A DNA stretch of 64,000 bases from Thermodesulfobium acidiphilum (GTDB lineage Bacteria > Thermodesulfobiota > Thermodesulfobiia > Thermodesulfobiales > Thermodesulfobiaceae), in contig NZ_CP020921.1 in NCBI RefSeq assembly GCF_003057965.1, forward strand, positions 817,001-881,000, read 5' to 3'. Positions within the stretch are counted from its first letter, which is position 1. Every line of letters begins with the position of its first letter. This document shows positions 45,835-54,964 of the stretch, one piece after another. Both the position numbers and the translations under genes were made by a program. The notes below the pieces were generated by a model. That model was not told where the DNA came from, made no database searches, and saw only the letters and a list, made by a program, of their open reading frames with translations.

Positions 45835-47081
45835 TATCAAATGAAAAGTGGAGATTTAAATTTATATCAAATGTTTTTAATGTTGAAGTTTTTCTGATAA
45901 ACTTTATTAATGAGAATAGTTTTTATATTGAGGCAATTATAAATAATAAGGAAACAACTACAGTATCAAAAAAATTTTTAGATTTTGTAAAAAAAAATCG
46001 TTATAAAGATTATAAGTTGCCATTTTTATATAAGGAAAAGGGCTACACATATCTCGAAGAATATTACTATCTGGATTACAGTACGTATATTATGTTTAAA
46101 TTTAACACGAAAAATATACCAAATTTTAGAGAATTTAATGAGTTTAAAGATACTTTGATTCTTCAATCTCTTAATTCAAACCCCTGCAAAAAGCTGTTTG
46201 CAAGTGATTTTTCGTCTGAAGATGGAATTGTTGTTTTAGATGAGAACGCTAATGAACTGTATGCCTCTTCTAATGCAAAACTAATTTGTACAAAGGCTAC
46301 AAATGTTATTGATTTTTATAATAAGGGTATATGGAGGGAATTTCTTTCAAAAAGTAAATTTATATGCCCAAAATTTTTTATAAAAACGCTTAGAAATGAA
46401 AATTATATGGCAAATTTAGAATTTCACCCAATTTTTAAGGAAAATAAATTGAAATACTTTATTATAGTCGTAAAGGATTTATCAAAAAAATTATTATTAG
46501 AAGTTGAAAAACAAAAACAGTTGAATACAATGAAGGAAATTAATCATATGATTAAAAACAATCTTCAAATAATTAAAAGCATAATGAATATAAAATCACG
46601 GAGATTATCTGATAAAGAACTTATTGACGATATTTCAATAAAACTTGAATGTCTTGCAAGGGTACACGAACAATTAATCAAACTTTCTGAAGAATTATCT
46701 CTTAAAACGTTGTTAGAAAGTTTATTTAAAGTTCTAATTAATTCTGGTAGGGAAAAGTTGTACGTTTATGGTGATCTTATAGGTGAATATCAGAAAATGT
46801 TGCTATTAATACTTGCTCTCATCGAATTAATGCAAAATTCGCTAAAATATGCATTTTTAACTGAAGAAAAGTCCAAAATATTTATCTCAATAGTTAAAAG
46901 CTTTGAAAAAATTAGAATTACATATCAAGATTTTGGTGAGTTTAAATCTGAAGAATTCATTTCTAAAGGATATGGCAGCGATCTTATAAGGGCACTCTTA
47001 ATTAATGGCCTGAACGCCTCCTTTGTGCGAGTGCCTGTAAAGAAGGGGACTTTATTTGAAATTATCTTAGAAAATTTTTGA
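45831..47081 (+). CDS. Soluble sensor histidine kinase (HisKA_2 type)
   Basis: A 416-residue kinase without membrane segments. The N-terminal ~220 residues are an unrecognised sensor part, perhaps PAS-like (GIVVLDENANELYASS). The phospho-acceptor region is EINHMIKNNLQIIKSIM, the HisKA_2 pattern with the His near residue 238. The ATPase has ALIELMQNSLKYAF (N box) and a GYGSDLIRAL-type G box. Kinases of this class commonly pair with ANTAR regulators, and one follows 43 bases downstream. It is translationally linked to pyrE, perhaps only by position. Confidence 0.85.
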   Translation: MISNEKWRFKFISNVFNVEVFLINFINENSFYIEAIINNKETTTVSKKFLDFVKKNRYKDYKLPFLYKEKGYTYLEEYYYLDYSTYIMFKFNTKNIPNFREFNEFKDTLILQSLNSNPCKKLFASDFSSEDGIVVLDENANELYASSNAKLICTKATNVIDFYNKGIWREFLSKSKFICPKFFIKTLRNENYMANLEFHPIFKENKLKYFIIVVKDLSKKLLLEVEKQKQLNTMKEINHMIKNNLQIIKSIMNIKSRRLSDKELIDDISIKLECLARVHEQLIKLSEELSLKTLLESLFKVLINSGREKLYVYGDLIGEYQKMLLLILALIELMQNSLKYAFLTEEKSKIFISIVKSFEKIRITYQDFGEFKSEEFISKGYGSDLIRALLINGLNASFVRVPVKKGTLFEIILENF

Positions 47082-47124
47082 TAATTTTTGATATTATTTT
47101 TAATAAAAGTTTTGGAGGTAAAGT

Positions 47125-47754
47125 ATGAAGAGTGATATAAAGTTGTCAGCTAAGAATAAAGATCAGATAAGAATTTTTATTGCCGATGATGAGTTTCTGA
47201 TTAGATTGGATATGAAGGAGGAATTAGATAGAGAGGGTTTTAAAGTGATTGGGGAGGCTAAAGACGGTGTTGAGGCACTTTCTGAGATAATTAGATTAAA
47301 GCCTGATGTAAGTATTATAGATATCATGATGCCACATATGGACGGTTTAAAGTTGGCTAAGAGGTTAAAAGATGAAGATTTAGGTGCTGTTGTTTTTTTG
47401 ACTGCTTATAATAACAAAGATTTTATAGATAGAGCATCTAAAATTGGTGCTTTTTCTTATTTGTTGAAACCATATAGAATTAGTGAATTAAAGAGCGCTA
47501 TTCTTCTTGCCTTTGAGAGATATAAAGATAATAAAATATTAAGAGAAAAAAATATAGAGCTCGAAGAATCAATTAAAACAAAGAATTCATTATATCGAGC
47601 AAAATTGTTCATAATAGAACAAACTCGCTTGAGTGAAAATGAGATACATAAAAGAATGCAAGAATATTCAATGAAAAATAGAATCTCTTTAAGAGAACTT
47701 TCTGATCTGATTTTAAAAACTAAGAATATACCTGAAGGAATCAAAAATCCTTAA
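47125..47754 (+). CDS. Response regulator with ANTAR RNA-binding domain
   Basis: A 209-residue protein. The receiver domain (residues about 11-125) has IFIADDEFLIRLDMKEEL, phospho-acceptor Asp in SIIDIMMPHMDGL, VVFLTAY and LLKPY. A coiled segment leads to a C-terminal ANTAR domain (AKLFIIEQTRLSENEIHKRM, SMKNRISLRELSDLIL). ANTAR regulators act by binding paired RNA hairpins to prevent termination. GGAGG precedes ATG 47125. Its last 14 bases overlap the convergent membrane gene. Targets were not found by eye. Confidence 0.93.
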   Translation: MKSDIKLSAKNKDQIRIFIADDEFLIRLDMKEELDREGFKVIGEAKDGVEALSEIIRLKPDVSIIDIMMPHMDGLKLAKRLKDEDLGAVVFLTAYNNKDFIDRASKIGAFSYLLKPYRISELKSAILLAFERYKDNKILREKNIELEESIKTKNSLYRAKLFIIEQTRLSENEIHKRMQEYSMKNRISLRELSDLILKTKNIPEGIKNP

Positions 47755-48790
47755 ATATTTTTGGGTTTACTTCATAACCTATCTCGTAGAGATCTGATCC
47801 GATCTCTTCCTGATTAGGATGATATCGTAAATTTGAGAATTTGCTTATTAGTTTTATAGTAATTAGATTTGATAACCAGATATAAATAATAGTAAAAATA
47901 AAAATAAAAATTATTCCAAAGCCTTTTATTAAACTTAAAGTAATTATTAGAAAGATCAGGCTTATTGCAACTGGTACTACAAGAAAAAGCGGATCGTCAA
48001 ACAAAAAATTTACTTCAATTTTGTTTTGTATGTATATATTTATAAATGATACTATAAACGTTAAAACTAAAATAACATAGGATGGGGTAATTAGATTACT
48101 GGAAACAGTAAAAATCATAAATGTAAAAAGTGATGAAATTAAAATTAAGGGGTCTACTTTTTTAGCAATAAAGATGGATGAAAGCGAACTAGCTATTATT
48201 GATAAAGAAAAATTTGAGAAAACAAACTGTAACCAACCTGGATCATATCCCTGGAAGAAGCTAATTGTAGAAAATATGAAGGTTAATGAGCCAAAATAAA
48301 TAAAGAGTATATTGTTTCCTGGTATTGCCATAGATCTTCCATCCTTTGTAAATCTACCTATGCGCGGCCCTATAAGTTGACTGACAGAAAAGCTGGATAT
48401 GGATGAGTAAAGTGCTACCAGAAAAATAAAAGCAAGTTTAAGTGAATTATAAAAGTTGAATTGCTTTGAAAGTAGTAGAAATAAGAAAGAATAAAGTGGG
48501 TAAATCAATAAAACTTGAAATGTTGAGTATATTAAAATAATTTTTATTGAAGTTTTCTCAATAAATTGAGTTATGATTATTGATAATGCAAATAATGAAA
48601 ATACAAAGTATATAATGTTAATTTGTAAGTTTAGTGTGTAAAAAAGAACTATAGGTAAGAAGTTTAGTGCGCTCAAAATAATAAAAGTAGTAATTAGAGT
48701 TAATACGTTCTTTGATCTAATAGAACCTACTGCTAAAATTTGAAATCCCAGAAAGGCTATTAAAAATGATATGTAATTAAAATAATTCAT
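47741..48790 (-). CDS. Unknown integral membrane protein
   Basis: A 349-residue, very hydrophobic protein with about ten to eleven membrane helices and short polar loops. A cytoplasmic-looking loop IGPRIGRFTKDGRSMAIPGN lies near residue 140. The C-terminus is polar (NLRYHPNQEEIGSDLYEIGY). No family is recognised. It overlaps the end of the ANTAR regulator gene tail to tail and is divergent from suhB. ATG start at 48790. Confidence 0.7.
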   Translation of the reverse strand: MNYFNYISFLIAFLGFQILAVGSIRSKNVLTLITTFIILSALNFLPIVLFYTLNLQINIIYFVFSLFALSIIITQFIEKTSIKIILIYSTFQVLLIYPLYSFLFLLLSKQFNFYNSLKLAFIFLVALYSSISSFSVSQLIGPRIGRFTKDGRSMAIPGNNILFIYFGSLTFIFSTISFFQGYDPGWLQFVFSNFSLSIIASSLSSIFIAKKVDPLILISSLFTFMIFTVSSNLITPSYVILVLTFIVSFINIYIQNKIEVNFLFDDPLFLVVPVAISLIFLIITLSLIKGFGIIFIFIFTIIYIWLSNLITIKLISKFSNLRYHPNQEEIGSDLYEIGYEVNPKIFKDF

Positions 48791-48914
48791 GATAATATTT
48801 TATATCAATTTTAAAAAAATATCCTGGTTTGTTTACCTCTTAATGTTATATTTAAAAGAAAATTGTTAAAACTGAGTTATAATATTTCCTAAATTGTTTA
48901 TAAGGAGTTTAACT

Positions 48915-49685
48915 TTGAAAGAAAGATTAAAAATAATTAAAAAATGTGCATTAGAAGCAGGTGAAATATTAAAATATTATTATTCAAATGAATTACATAC
49001 TAGATTTAAAGGCAAGATTGATATGGTTACTGATGCTGATATAAGTTCTCAAGAAAAAATTATAAACATTATAAGATCAGAATTTCCTCATGACGAAATA
49101 ATAGCTGAGGAAAATTCAAAAAATACATATAATTTTAAGTCTACCTGGATTATTGATCCATTGGATGGGACGACAAATTTCATTCATAGGCTTCCATGGT
49201 TTGCTATATCTATCGCTTATATCAAAGATAATGAAATAAAAATTGGTTTGGTTTATATACCGCTATTAAATGAATTTTTTCTTGCTATTAAAGGTGAAGG
49301 TGCATTTCTTAATGATGAAAAAATTTTTGTAAGTAAAGAAGATAACTTGGAAAAATGTCTTGTCGGGACCGGATTTCCTTATTCAATTCATGAAAACTAT
49401 GAGGAGATAGTCAGAAGATTTAAAAATATCCTGATAAACGTAAGGGGGATTAGAAGACCAGGTGCTGCTGCACAAGACCTGGCTTATGTAGCGTGTGGCA
49501 GATTTGATGCTTTTTATGAGGATGGGTTAAAGCCCTGGGATGTCGCTGCTGGAATACTTTTGGTTAGTGAGGCTGGTGGAAAAGTAACAGATTATGATGG
49601 TAACGAATATATAATTGGACAATCAGATCAGATATTGGCATCGAATTTTTTGTTGCATGACAAAATTATGAAACTTCTTTCTTAA
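48915..49685 (+). CDS. suhB: Inositol monophosphatase family protein
   Basis: Metal-dependent sugar-phosphate phosphatase (inositol-1-phosphatase type; could act on fructose-1,6-bisphosphate or NADP in some anaerobes). The 256 residues show DMVTDADISSQEKI, EIIAEENS, the metal site WIIDPLDGTTNFIHRLPWF, and the C-terminal KPWDVAAGILLVSEAGG. TTG at 48915 is preceded by AAGGAG (48902-48908); an earlier in-frame TTG at 48894 precedes that site. Confidence 0.94.
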   Translation: MKERLKIIKKCALEAGEILKYYYSNELHTRFKGKIDMVTDADISSQEKIINIIRSEFPHDEIIAEENSKNTYNFKSTWIIDPLDGTTNFIHRLPWFAISIAYIKDNEIKIGLVYIPLLNEFFLAIKGEGAFLNDEKIFVSKEDNLEKCLVGTGFPYSIHENYEEIVRRFKNILINVRGIRRPGAAAQDLAYVACGRFDAFYEDGLKPWDVAAGILLVSEAGGKVTDYDGNEYIIGQSDQILASNFLLHDKIMKLLS

Positions 49686-49702
49686 GGATTTGGAAGTTCG
49701 AA

Positions 49703-49819
49703 ATGAAATCTAAAATATTAACTGGTATTGTGCACAGAACTGATGAACAAGTAATTAGAACTAGAATATGTGTAGAATTAATAAACGGTTTAAAATTACA
49801 TATTACATATGTTAGGTGA
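49703..49819 (+). CDS. Possible small protein (38 aa)
   Basis: An ATG-initiated frame of 38 residues with a balanced, non-repetitive composition (ILTGIVHRTDEQVIRTRICV). It begins 17 bases after suhB, with AAGGATTTGG upstream. It might be a real small protein or a short chance frame. No family is recognised. Confidence 0.3.
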   Translation: MKSKILTGIVHRTDEQVIRTRICVELINGLKLHITYVR

Positions 49820-49868
49820 GAATTTAGCAAATCTTACTAATATAAGATACTTTCTTTTAACTTTTTAA

Positions 49869-50099
49869 ATGTTTAATCTTAACTTTCAAACAATATTAAT
49901 TGAAACAGTAGTATATATTGTAATAAATATTTGTATAAAATTTATTTTGATCAGTGATGATTTAACAAAATTTAGAAGAACATTAATGCTCGGTTACCTT
50001 GTCTTTGCCAGTTTTTTTGTCTCTTTAAAAATCTTTTTGACTGTAAGTGCTCTTGTAATAATTTTAGCTTTCGGTATTAGAAAGTTTTTTGATTTTTAA
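49869..50099 (+). CDS. Small membrane protein of unknown function
   Basis: A 76-residue protein with two to three hydrophobic helices (TVVYIVINICIKFILI; YLVFASFFVSLKIF; VSALVIILAFGI) and a short charged link DDLTKFRR. No clear ribosome binding site precedes the ATG. No family is recognised. Confidence 0.5.
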   Translation: MFNLNFQTILIETVVYIVINICIKFILISDDLTKFRRTLMLGYLVFASFFVSLKIFLTVSALVIILAFGIRKFFDF

Positions 50100-50108
50100 A
50101 TAAAAGTA

Positions 50109-50137
50109 TTATTGATAATTTTTTAGTATGTTATAAT
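50109..50137 (+). promoter_or_regulatory. Candidate promoter for the lysozyme-like gene
   Basis: TTATTG at 50109-50114 and TATAAT at 50132-50137 are separated by 17 bases, a good match to a housekeeping promoter. It lies 49 bases before the start at 50186. Confidence 0.5.
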
Positions 50138-50185
50138 CTTTGTAATTTTCTTTTTTTAATGTTTTGTAAAGGGGAGATGGTATGT

Positions 50186-50752
50186 TTGGGTCTTAATTTG
50201 AATAGAAAAATGATTAGGTGTATTTTATTTACTTTTTTTCTTATCTCTTCCATTTTTAATTCGTCTCTTTCTTATGCATCAAGTGAAAATTTTGGAATGT
50301 GGCAAAATATAAAAATTCAAACTTATAATTATAACGTATTTCCACCTAAATCTCTTTTTGCCTTTCTTTTAAAAAACAATGTACCTTATGATAGAGCAGT
50401 TGAAATGGTTGGGATAGCTGGGGCAGAAAGCAATTATAATCCTAATGCTATTGTAGACAATCCTAAAGGGGGAATACTTCTAAGTTCAGGGAGGATTTCT
50501 TTACCTGAATACTCTGTAGGTTTATTCCAAATTAATTTATTAGCACATAGTAAAACTTTGTGCAAAACTTTTAGTGTATGCGATTGGGATGATCAGGTTA
50601 GTTGGTTATTAGATCCATATAATAATGCAGAATTTGCAATTTATATTTCTGGAAAGGGACAAAATTTTTCTCCCTGGAGCTCTTATCGAAATGGCAAATA
50701 TTTGATGTATGCAGAGCAATTTTATAAAACTTATAGTTTGTCAGAACGTTAA
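50186..50752 (+). CDS. Secreted lysozyme-like / lytic transglycosylase-like protein
   Basis: A 188-residue exported protein. An N-terminal signal sequence (CILFTFFLISSIFNSSLSYA) is followed by a lysozyme-fold domain with the probable catalytic Glu in GIAGAESNYNPNA and the typical SVGLFQINLLAH. Two cysteines (CKTF, CDWDD) may form a disulfide. AAAGGGGAG at about 50168-50176 best serves TTG 50186; ATG 50159 lies before it. It may cut or remodel peptidoglycan; the AMIN-lysozyme protein upstream is a second secreted wall hydrolase candidate. Confidence 0.8.
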   Translation: MGLNLNRKMIRCILFTFFLISSIFNSSLSYASSENFGMWQNIKIQTYNYNVFPPKSLFAFLLKNNVPYDRAVEMVGIAGAESNYNPNAIVDNPKGGILLSSGRISLPEYSVGLFQINLLAHSKTLCKTFSVCDWDDQVSWLLDPYNNAEFAIYISGKGQNFSPWSSYRNGKYLMYAEQFYKTYSLSER

Positions 50753-50861
50753 AGTATTAATTAAAGTACTAAATTGAAAATGGATCAGTAATTATAGTGT
50801 TTTATACTGGCTTTACTCTAAAAAATTTATATTTCGTGACTTTTAATAAATTATTACTAAA

Positions 50862-52703
50862 TTAATCTGTACAAAAATGGTTCATATCAAGTTTATCCAA
50901 TTCTAATCTTTTTATTGTTTCAGGTAAAATTTTGCCATTTTCGTCAAGACCTCTTAATTTGTAATAATTAACAAGATGTTTTTCAAAGTCGTAAACAGCC
51001 TTACCTTTACGAGGACCAGTTTCAGCAGCTTTGAAAAATCTTTCTGGAAGAGTATCGTCAGTTCTACCAAAACCATAGTTGTTGTTTATCATTCTTTGTA
51101 AAATAAAAATTCTTTCAGAAGTTTCCATCAATTCTTCAATATTTGTATTCCATCCAGTTACTAGATTTACACCATTTACAATATCATCTGCTGTTAAATT
51201 TCCAAAAAGATGGAAGAAACAGATTGTAAGTGAGTTTAATAAACATGATAGATCTTGTGCTCTAATAGCAAGCAATTCTTTATTTTCCATGCTATCTAGT
51301 AATGTTTTAATCTCAGTTCCAAATTGATTTAGAACTCCAGCTCTCTCTCCTACATGAGAAGCGCCTCTTTGGTGACATGCACCTCTGTTACCAGTAGCAT
51401 AATTTATGGAGAGAGAATAAAAGGCTCTAGGATCGTGGGCAGGTATATCCAGATTTTTTACAGAAACGTTAAACGATTCTGGCATGTTAAAAGTGTTTAT
51501 TAAATATTTTGAGCCTTCAGAAATAATTTTTCCTATCCCCCTTTTTTGACAGGTAAGGTTGATTAGATTTATTAAAGTTTCAGTATCACCCCATTTTGGT
51601 ACGAAACCTATATCGCTTTGTTTAATATACCCTGCTTCATATCCTTCTATAACAGTTGCTATTAGATTTCCCATTGTGATAGTATCGATGCCGTATCTAT
51701 TTGATAGATCATTTGCAATACACACTGCATCAAGATCTTTTATATCTAAATTTGTTCCATACAACGCAAGAGTTTCGTATTCTGGACCAATCCCTTTATA
51801 ACCTGTTGGCGATTCTACGTATCTATGACATCCAATTACACATCCAAAACAATATCTACTTTTTGCATTAAGATATTCAGTATATCTCGGGGCAGCTAGA
51901 GCTTTTGCTCCTTCTTCCCATTCATCTTTAAGCCAGTGATGAATAGGTACATCTCCAAGCCTTTCAATGGCGGCCATTACAGCAGGAGTCCCTTCACCGT
52001 TAAATACATTTGCTTTTTTTAGTTTTTCGAATAGATCTCTTCTGAATTTAGAAAGATTTATACTATCGTATACGTTACACATTTCACCTTGAGCTACCAC
52101 TATAGCTTTTAGATTTTTGGAGCCCATAACAGCTCCGGCTCCACCTCTTCCACCAAAACCATGTGCATTACTCACAACACAAGCAAACTTAACAAGACTT
52201 TCTCCTGCTTGACCAATTGTGATGGTAGATATATTTTTTCCCTTATGTTTTTCTACGAGCATTTCATGGGTTTGGTATGTATCTAGACCCCATAGAGAAT
52301 CAGCATCAAGAATTTCAATATCACCCTGAGATACATATAAATAAATCGGTTTGTCTGACTTGTTTTGAATTACAATTGCATCGAGTCCTGCTGATTTTAG
52401 ATGAACAGAAAAATTACTTCCGGCAGAGGTATCAGAAAAGGTTCCTGTAAGAGGAGATCTACACATTACAGAAATCTTTCCGCAGCCAGGTAGCATTCCT
52501 GCCTGCCATGGACCTGATGCTATTACAATTACATTCTTTTCTGAAAGAGGATCTGTTTCTTTTTTAACGAAATTATTTATGAAGTAAGCTCCAATACCAC
52601 TCCCGCCAAGAAATTTCTTATAAAAATCTTTATTAAAATGCTTTAATGTAATTTTTCTTTTGCTTAGATCTACAAAAGCAATTTTTCCATTATTTCCAAA
52701 CAT
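50862..52703 (-). CDS. aor: Aldehyde:ferredoxin oxidoreductase family protein (tungsto-pterin)
   Basis: Oxidises aldehydes to acids with ferredoxin, using a bis-pterin tungsten cofactor and one [4Fe-4S] cluster. The 613 residues begin GKIAFVDLSKRKITLKHF and LGGSGIGAYFINN. ASGPWQAGMLPGCGK and GFGGRGGAGAVMGSKNLKAI bind the pterin. The CFGCVIGCHRYV cluster cysteines follow, with a late cysteine in LNSLTICFFHLF. ATG 52703 has AAAAGGAGT upstream. The molybdopterin cluster at 37-43 kb could supply its cofactor. It diverges from the lut-like operon. Confidence 0.94.
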   Translation of the reverse strand: MFGNNGKIAFVDLSKRKITLKHFNKDFYKKFLGGSGIGAYFINNFVKKETDPLSEKNVIVIASGPWQAGMLPGCGKISVMCRSPLTGTFSDTSAGSNFSVHLKSAGLDAIVIQNKSDKPIYLYVSQGDIEILDADSLWGLDTYQTHEMLVEKHKGKNISTITIGQAGESLVKFACVVSNAHGFGGRGGAGAVMGSKNLKAIVVAQGEMCNVYDSINLSKFRRDLFEKLKKANVFNGEGTPAVMAAIERLGDVPIHHWLKDEWEEGAKALAAPRYTEYLNAKSRYCFGCVIGCHRYVESPTGYKGIGPEYETLALYGTNLDIKDLDAVCIANDLSNRYGIDTITMGNLIATVIEGYEAGYIKQSDIGFVPKWGDTETLINLINLTCQKRGIGKIISEGSKYLINTFNMPESFNVSVKNLDIPAHDPRAFYSLSINYATGNRGACHQRGASHVGERAGVLNQFGTEIKTLLDSMENKELLAIRAQDLSCLLNSLTICFFHLFGNLTADDIVNGVNLVTGWNTNIEELMETSERIFILQRMINNNYGFGRTDDTLPERFFKAAETGPRKGKAVYDFEKHLVNYYKLRGLDENGKILPETIKRLELDKLDMNHFCTD

Positions 52704-52765
52704 ATTTTCCACTCCTTTTATTGTTATATATATTATTATATTATTTTTATAAAATTTTACAAAAA

Positions 52766-52775
52766 AATCTAGATT
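52766..52775. promoter_or_regulatory. Palindrome AATCTAGATT in the aor/lut divergent region
   Basis: A perfect 10-base palindrome in the 235-base gap between the divergent aor and lut-like genes. Its half site AATCTA recurs in the inverted repeat at 52863-52893, suggesting a shared regulator. AT-richness makes chance matches possible. Confidence 0.3.
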
Positions 52776-52862
52776 ATTTTTATAAATTTTTGTGCGATAA
52801 AAAATTATTTAAATAATTATCTTTATTAAAATATTTTAAAAAATAAAATTCCTTCTTGAGAT

Positions 52863-52906
52863 AATCTATTCTAAATTCATTACAAAATAGATTTTTTCAC
52901 TATAAT
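52863..52906 (+). promoter_or_regulatory. Inverted repeat and -10 element before the lut-like operon
   Basis: AATCTATT at 52863-52870 and AATAGATT at 52886-52893 form an exact 8-base inverted repeat with a 15-base loop. A TATAAT at 52901-52906 follows and lies about 33 bases before the TTG start at 52939. The repeat covers the expected -35 position, so it may be an operator. It could also fold as a weak hairpin in RNA. Confidence 0.4.
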
Positions 52907-52938
52907 ATTTCTATATATTACTAATAGGAGTAAAAAAT

Positions 52939-54963
52939 TTGAAAATGACAGAAGAAGCATTTTTAAACGATCAATTTCTTCAAAATGCTCTAAATAGAGC
53001 TGAGAAAAGTTATTTTGAAAAAAGAAGAAAATTAGAAAAAGTTTTTGATTTTGAAAAATTTAAAGATGAAATAAGGGATATTAAAGAAAAAAATATTAAA
53101 AATTTAGAAGAAAACATTGTTTTTCTTTTAAACAACCTTAGATCAAGAGGTTTTAAGGTTTTTTTTGCGAAAGACTCTGACGAAGCTCTTGCATTTTTTT
53201 ATAACATACTTACAGAAAAGGGCATAAAAAGAGTTGTAAAATCAAAGTCACTCACTACTGAAGAAATAAATTTGAACTCATTTCTTGAGAAAAACAATAT
53301 TACTCCTGTAGAGACAGATCTTGGTGAATGGCTGGTTCAGCTAAACAACGAAAAAGCTACTCATATGACAGCTCCTGCAATCCATATGTCAAAAGAGAAG
53401 ATCCTAAACTTTTTAAATGAGAAGTTCAATGCAAACCTTAAGCTGGACATAAAAGAGATTGTTGATTTTTGTAAAAATGAAATAAATAAAGAGTTTGATA
53501 ACACAAACTGCGGCATTTTTGGGGCTAATGCGGTCACACGGGATGGTACATTCTTCATAGTGAGCAATGAGGGCAATATTCAGCACGTATTGAATCATGA
53601 CATAAACATTTGTATTGTGGGCATAGATAAGATAGTAGAAAATGCAGATGAAGCCTTTAAAATTGTTTCATTTTTGCCAAAAAATGCTACTGGTCAGGTT
53701 ATCACATCTTGGATAGACGTTTTTACAAAGCCTCCAGGTGATGAATTTTTCGTAATACTTCTTGACAATAACCGTTCGAAAATCGCCAGAGAAGAGAAGT
53801 TTGACAAGATCTTAAACTGCATAAAATGTGGAGCATGTCAGATGGCATGTCCAGTATATACTACTGTGGGCGGCCAGTTGTTTAGGGGCAAGACCTACGC
53901 TGGGCCAATTGGCGTATTGCTTTCATATATGGAAGATTATAAATTGATGGATGAATTATCTTTTTTGTGTACAGGCTGTATGGCGTGCGATGAAGTCTGT
54001 TCATCCAGAATTCCAATTCAATCACTAATATTAGAAATAAAGTCAAAGTATGAAAGAAATAATGTCATTAAAAAATTCGCAATTAAAAGTATGAAAAATT
54101 ACAGACTATTAAGGACTCTTATATCCCTTGCTAGTCCGTACTTTAAAGATGGTATCAAGATGAGAAGATTTAAATTTTTAAGAGATGAGTTTGGACTAAG
54201 TTTTAGAACTCTGCCAGCTATTAACAAAGAGTCATTTGACACAGTAAAAACTAAATCTTCAAAAATTGGACTATTTGCAGGCTGCTCTACCAACATATTT
54301 TATGATGATGTGGGTAAAGATTTATTACGTTTATCTAACTTCTTAAATATAGACATAGAGATTATAAATCAAAGTTCTTGCTGTGGGGCAGCAGCCCTTT
54401 ACAATGGATTAAAATCTGATGCTATCAATCAGGCACAGAAGACATTTAAAGATATTGAGAAATTTGACAAGATTTTATTTCTTGACCCTCACTGTGCGCA
54501 CATGGTTCAAAGAGATTATGTTGAATTTTTCGGCATAGATTTTTCCGATAGGGTAGTGGATGCTGGATTTTATTTTGTCGAATTTCTGAAAAACAGAAAA
54601 TATAAATTTACTCCTTTGAATAAGGTCTTAACCTATCATCATCCTTGCCACCTTTCAAGAGGTATGAATCAAGCTATGCAAATCGAGGACTTTATAAAGG
54701 AAAAAGAAAAGAGATTTTCTGAATTAAACGAGAAGGACAGATGCTGTGGCTTTGCAGGAACATACTCTATTATGCACAAACACATTTCCAACAAACTCGT
54801 TCAGAGAAAGATAGATAATATTATTAATTCAAATTCAGAAGTTGTAATTACCTCTTGTCCAGGATGCATAATGCAAATATCTGGAGCCCTGGACGTTATG
54901 AACTCTAAAAATATTGGAGTAATACACTTTGTATCATATCTTAAAAATATTTTGGGAGCCTAA
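52939..54963 (+). CDS. Lactate utilisation LutB-LutA type fusion (LUD, 4Fe-4S and CCG domains)
   Basis: A 674-residue iron-sulfur protein. Residues about 1-280 are a LUD domain (LutB N-terminal type: KSLTTEEINLN, ETDLGEWLVQL, NEGNIQHVLNHDINIC). Two 4Fe-4S sites follow (CIKCGACQMACPVY near 292 and CTGCMACDEVC near 344). Two CCG domains end the protein (SSCCGAAA near 480; HHPCHLSRG and RCCGFAGTY near 567-602). This joins LutB to LutA in one chain. It likely oxidises lactate with the LUD protein downstream. TTG 52939 has AGGAG eight bases upstream. Confidence 0.9.
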   Translation: MKMTEEAFLNDQFLQNALNRAEKSYFEKRRKLEKVFDFEKFKDEIRDIKEKNIKNLEENIVFLLNNLRSRGFKVFFAKDSDEALAFFYNILTEKGIKRVVKSKSLTTEEINLNSFLEKNNITPVETDLGEWLVQLNNEKATHMTAPAIHMSKEKILNFLNEKFNANLKLDIKEIVDFCKNEINKEFDNTNCGIFGANAVTRDGTFFIVSNEGNIQHVLNHDINICIVGIDKIVENADEAFKIVSFLPKNATGQVITSWIDVFTKPPGDEFFVILLDNNRSKIAREEKFDKILNCIKCGACQMACPVYTTVGGQLFRGKTYAGPIGVLLSYMEDYKLMDELSFLCTGCMACDEVCSSRIPIQSLILEIKSKYERNNVIKKFAIKSMKNYRLLRTLISLASPYFKDGIKMRRFKFLRDEFGLSFRTLPAINKESFDTVKTKSSKIGLFAGCSTNIFYDDVGKDLLRLSNFLNIDIEIINQSSCCGAAALYNGLKSDAINQAQKTFKDIEKFDKILFLDPHCAHMVQRDYVEFFGIDFSDRVVDAGFYFVEFLKNRKYKFTPLNKVLTYHHPCHLSRGMNQAMQIEDFIKEKEKRFSELNEKDRCCGFAGTYSIMHKHISNKLVQRKIDNIINSNSEVVITSCPGCIMQISGALDVMNSKNIGVIHFVSYLKNILGA

Positions 54964-54964
54964 A

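Noticed and set aside
50753-50861. Terminator hairpin between the convergent lysozyme-like and aor genes
   Set aside because: Short inverted matches exist (CAGTA...TACTG) but are too weak and lack a following T run on either strand.
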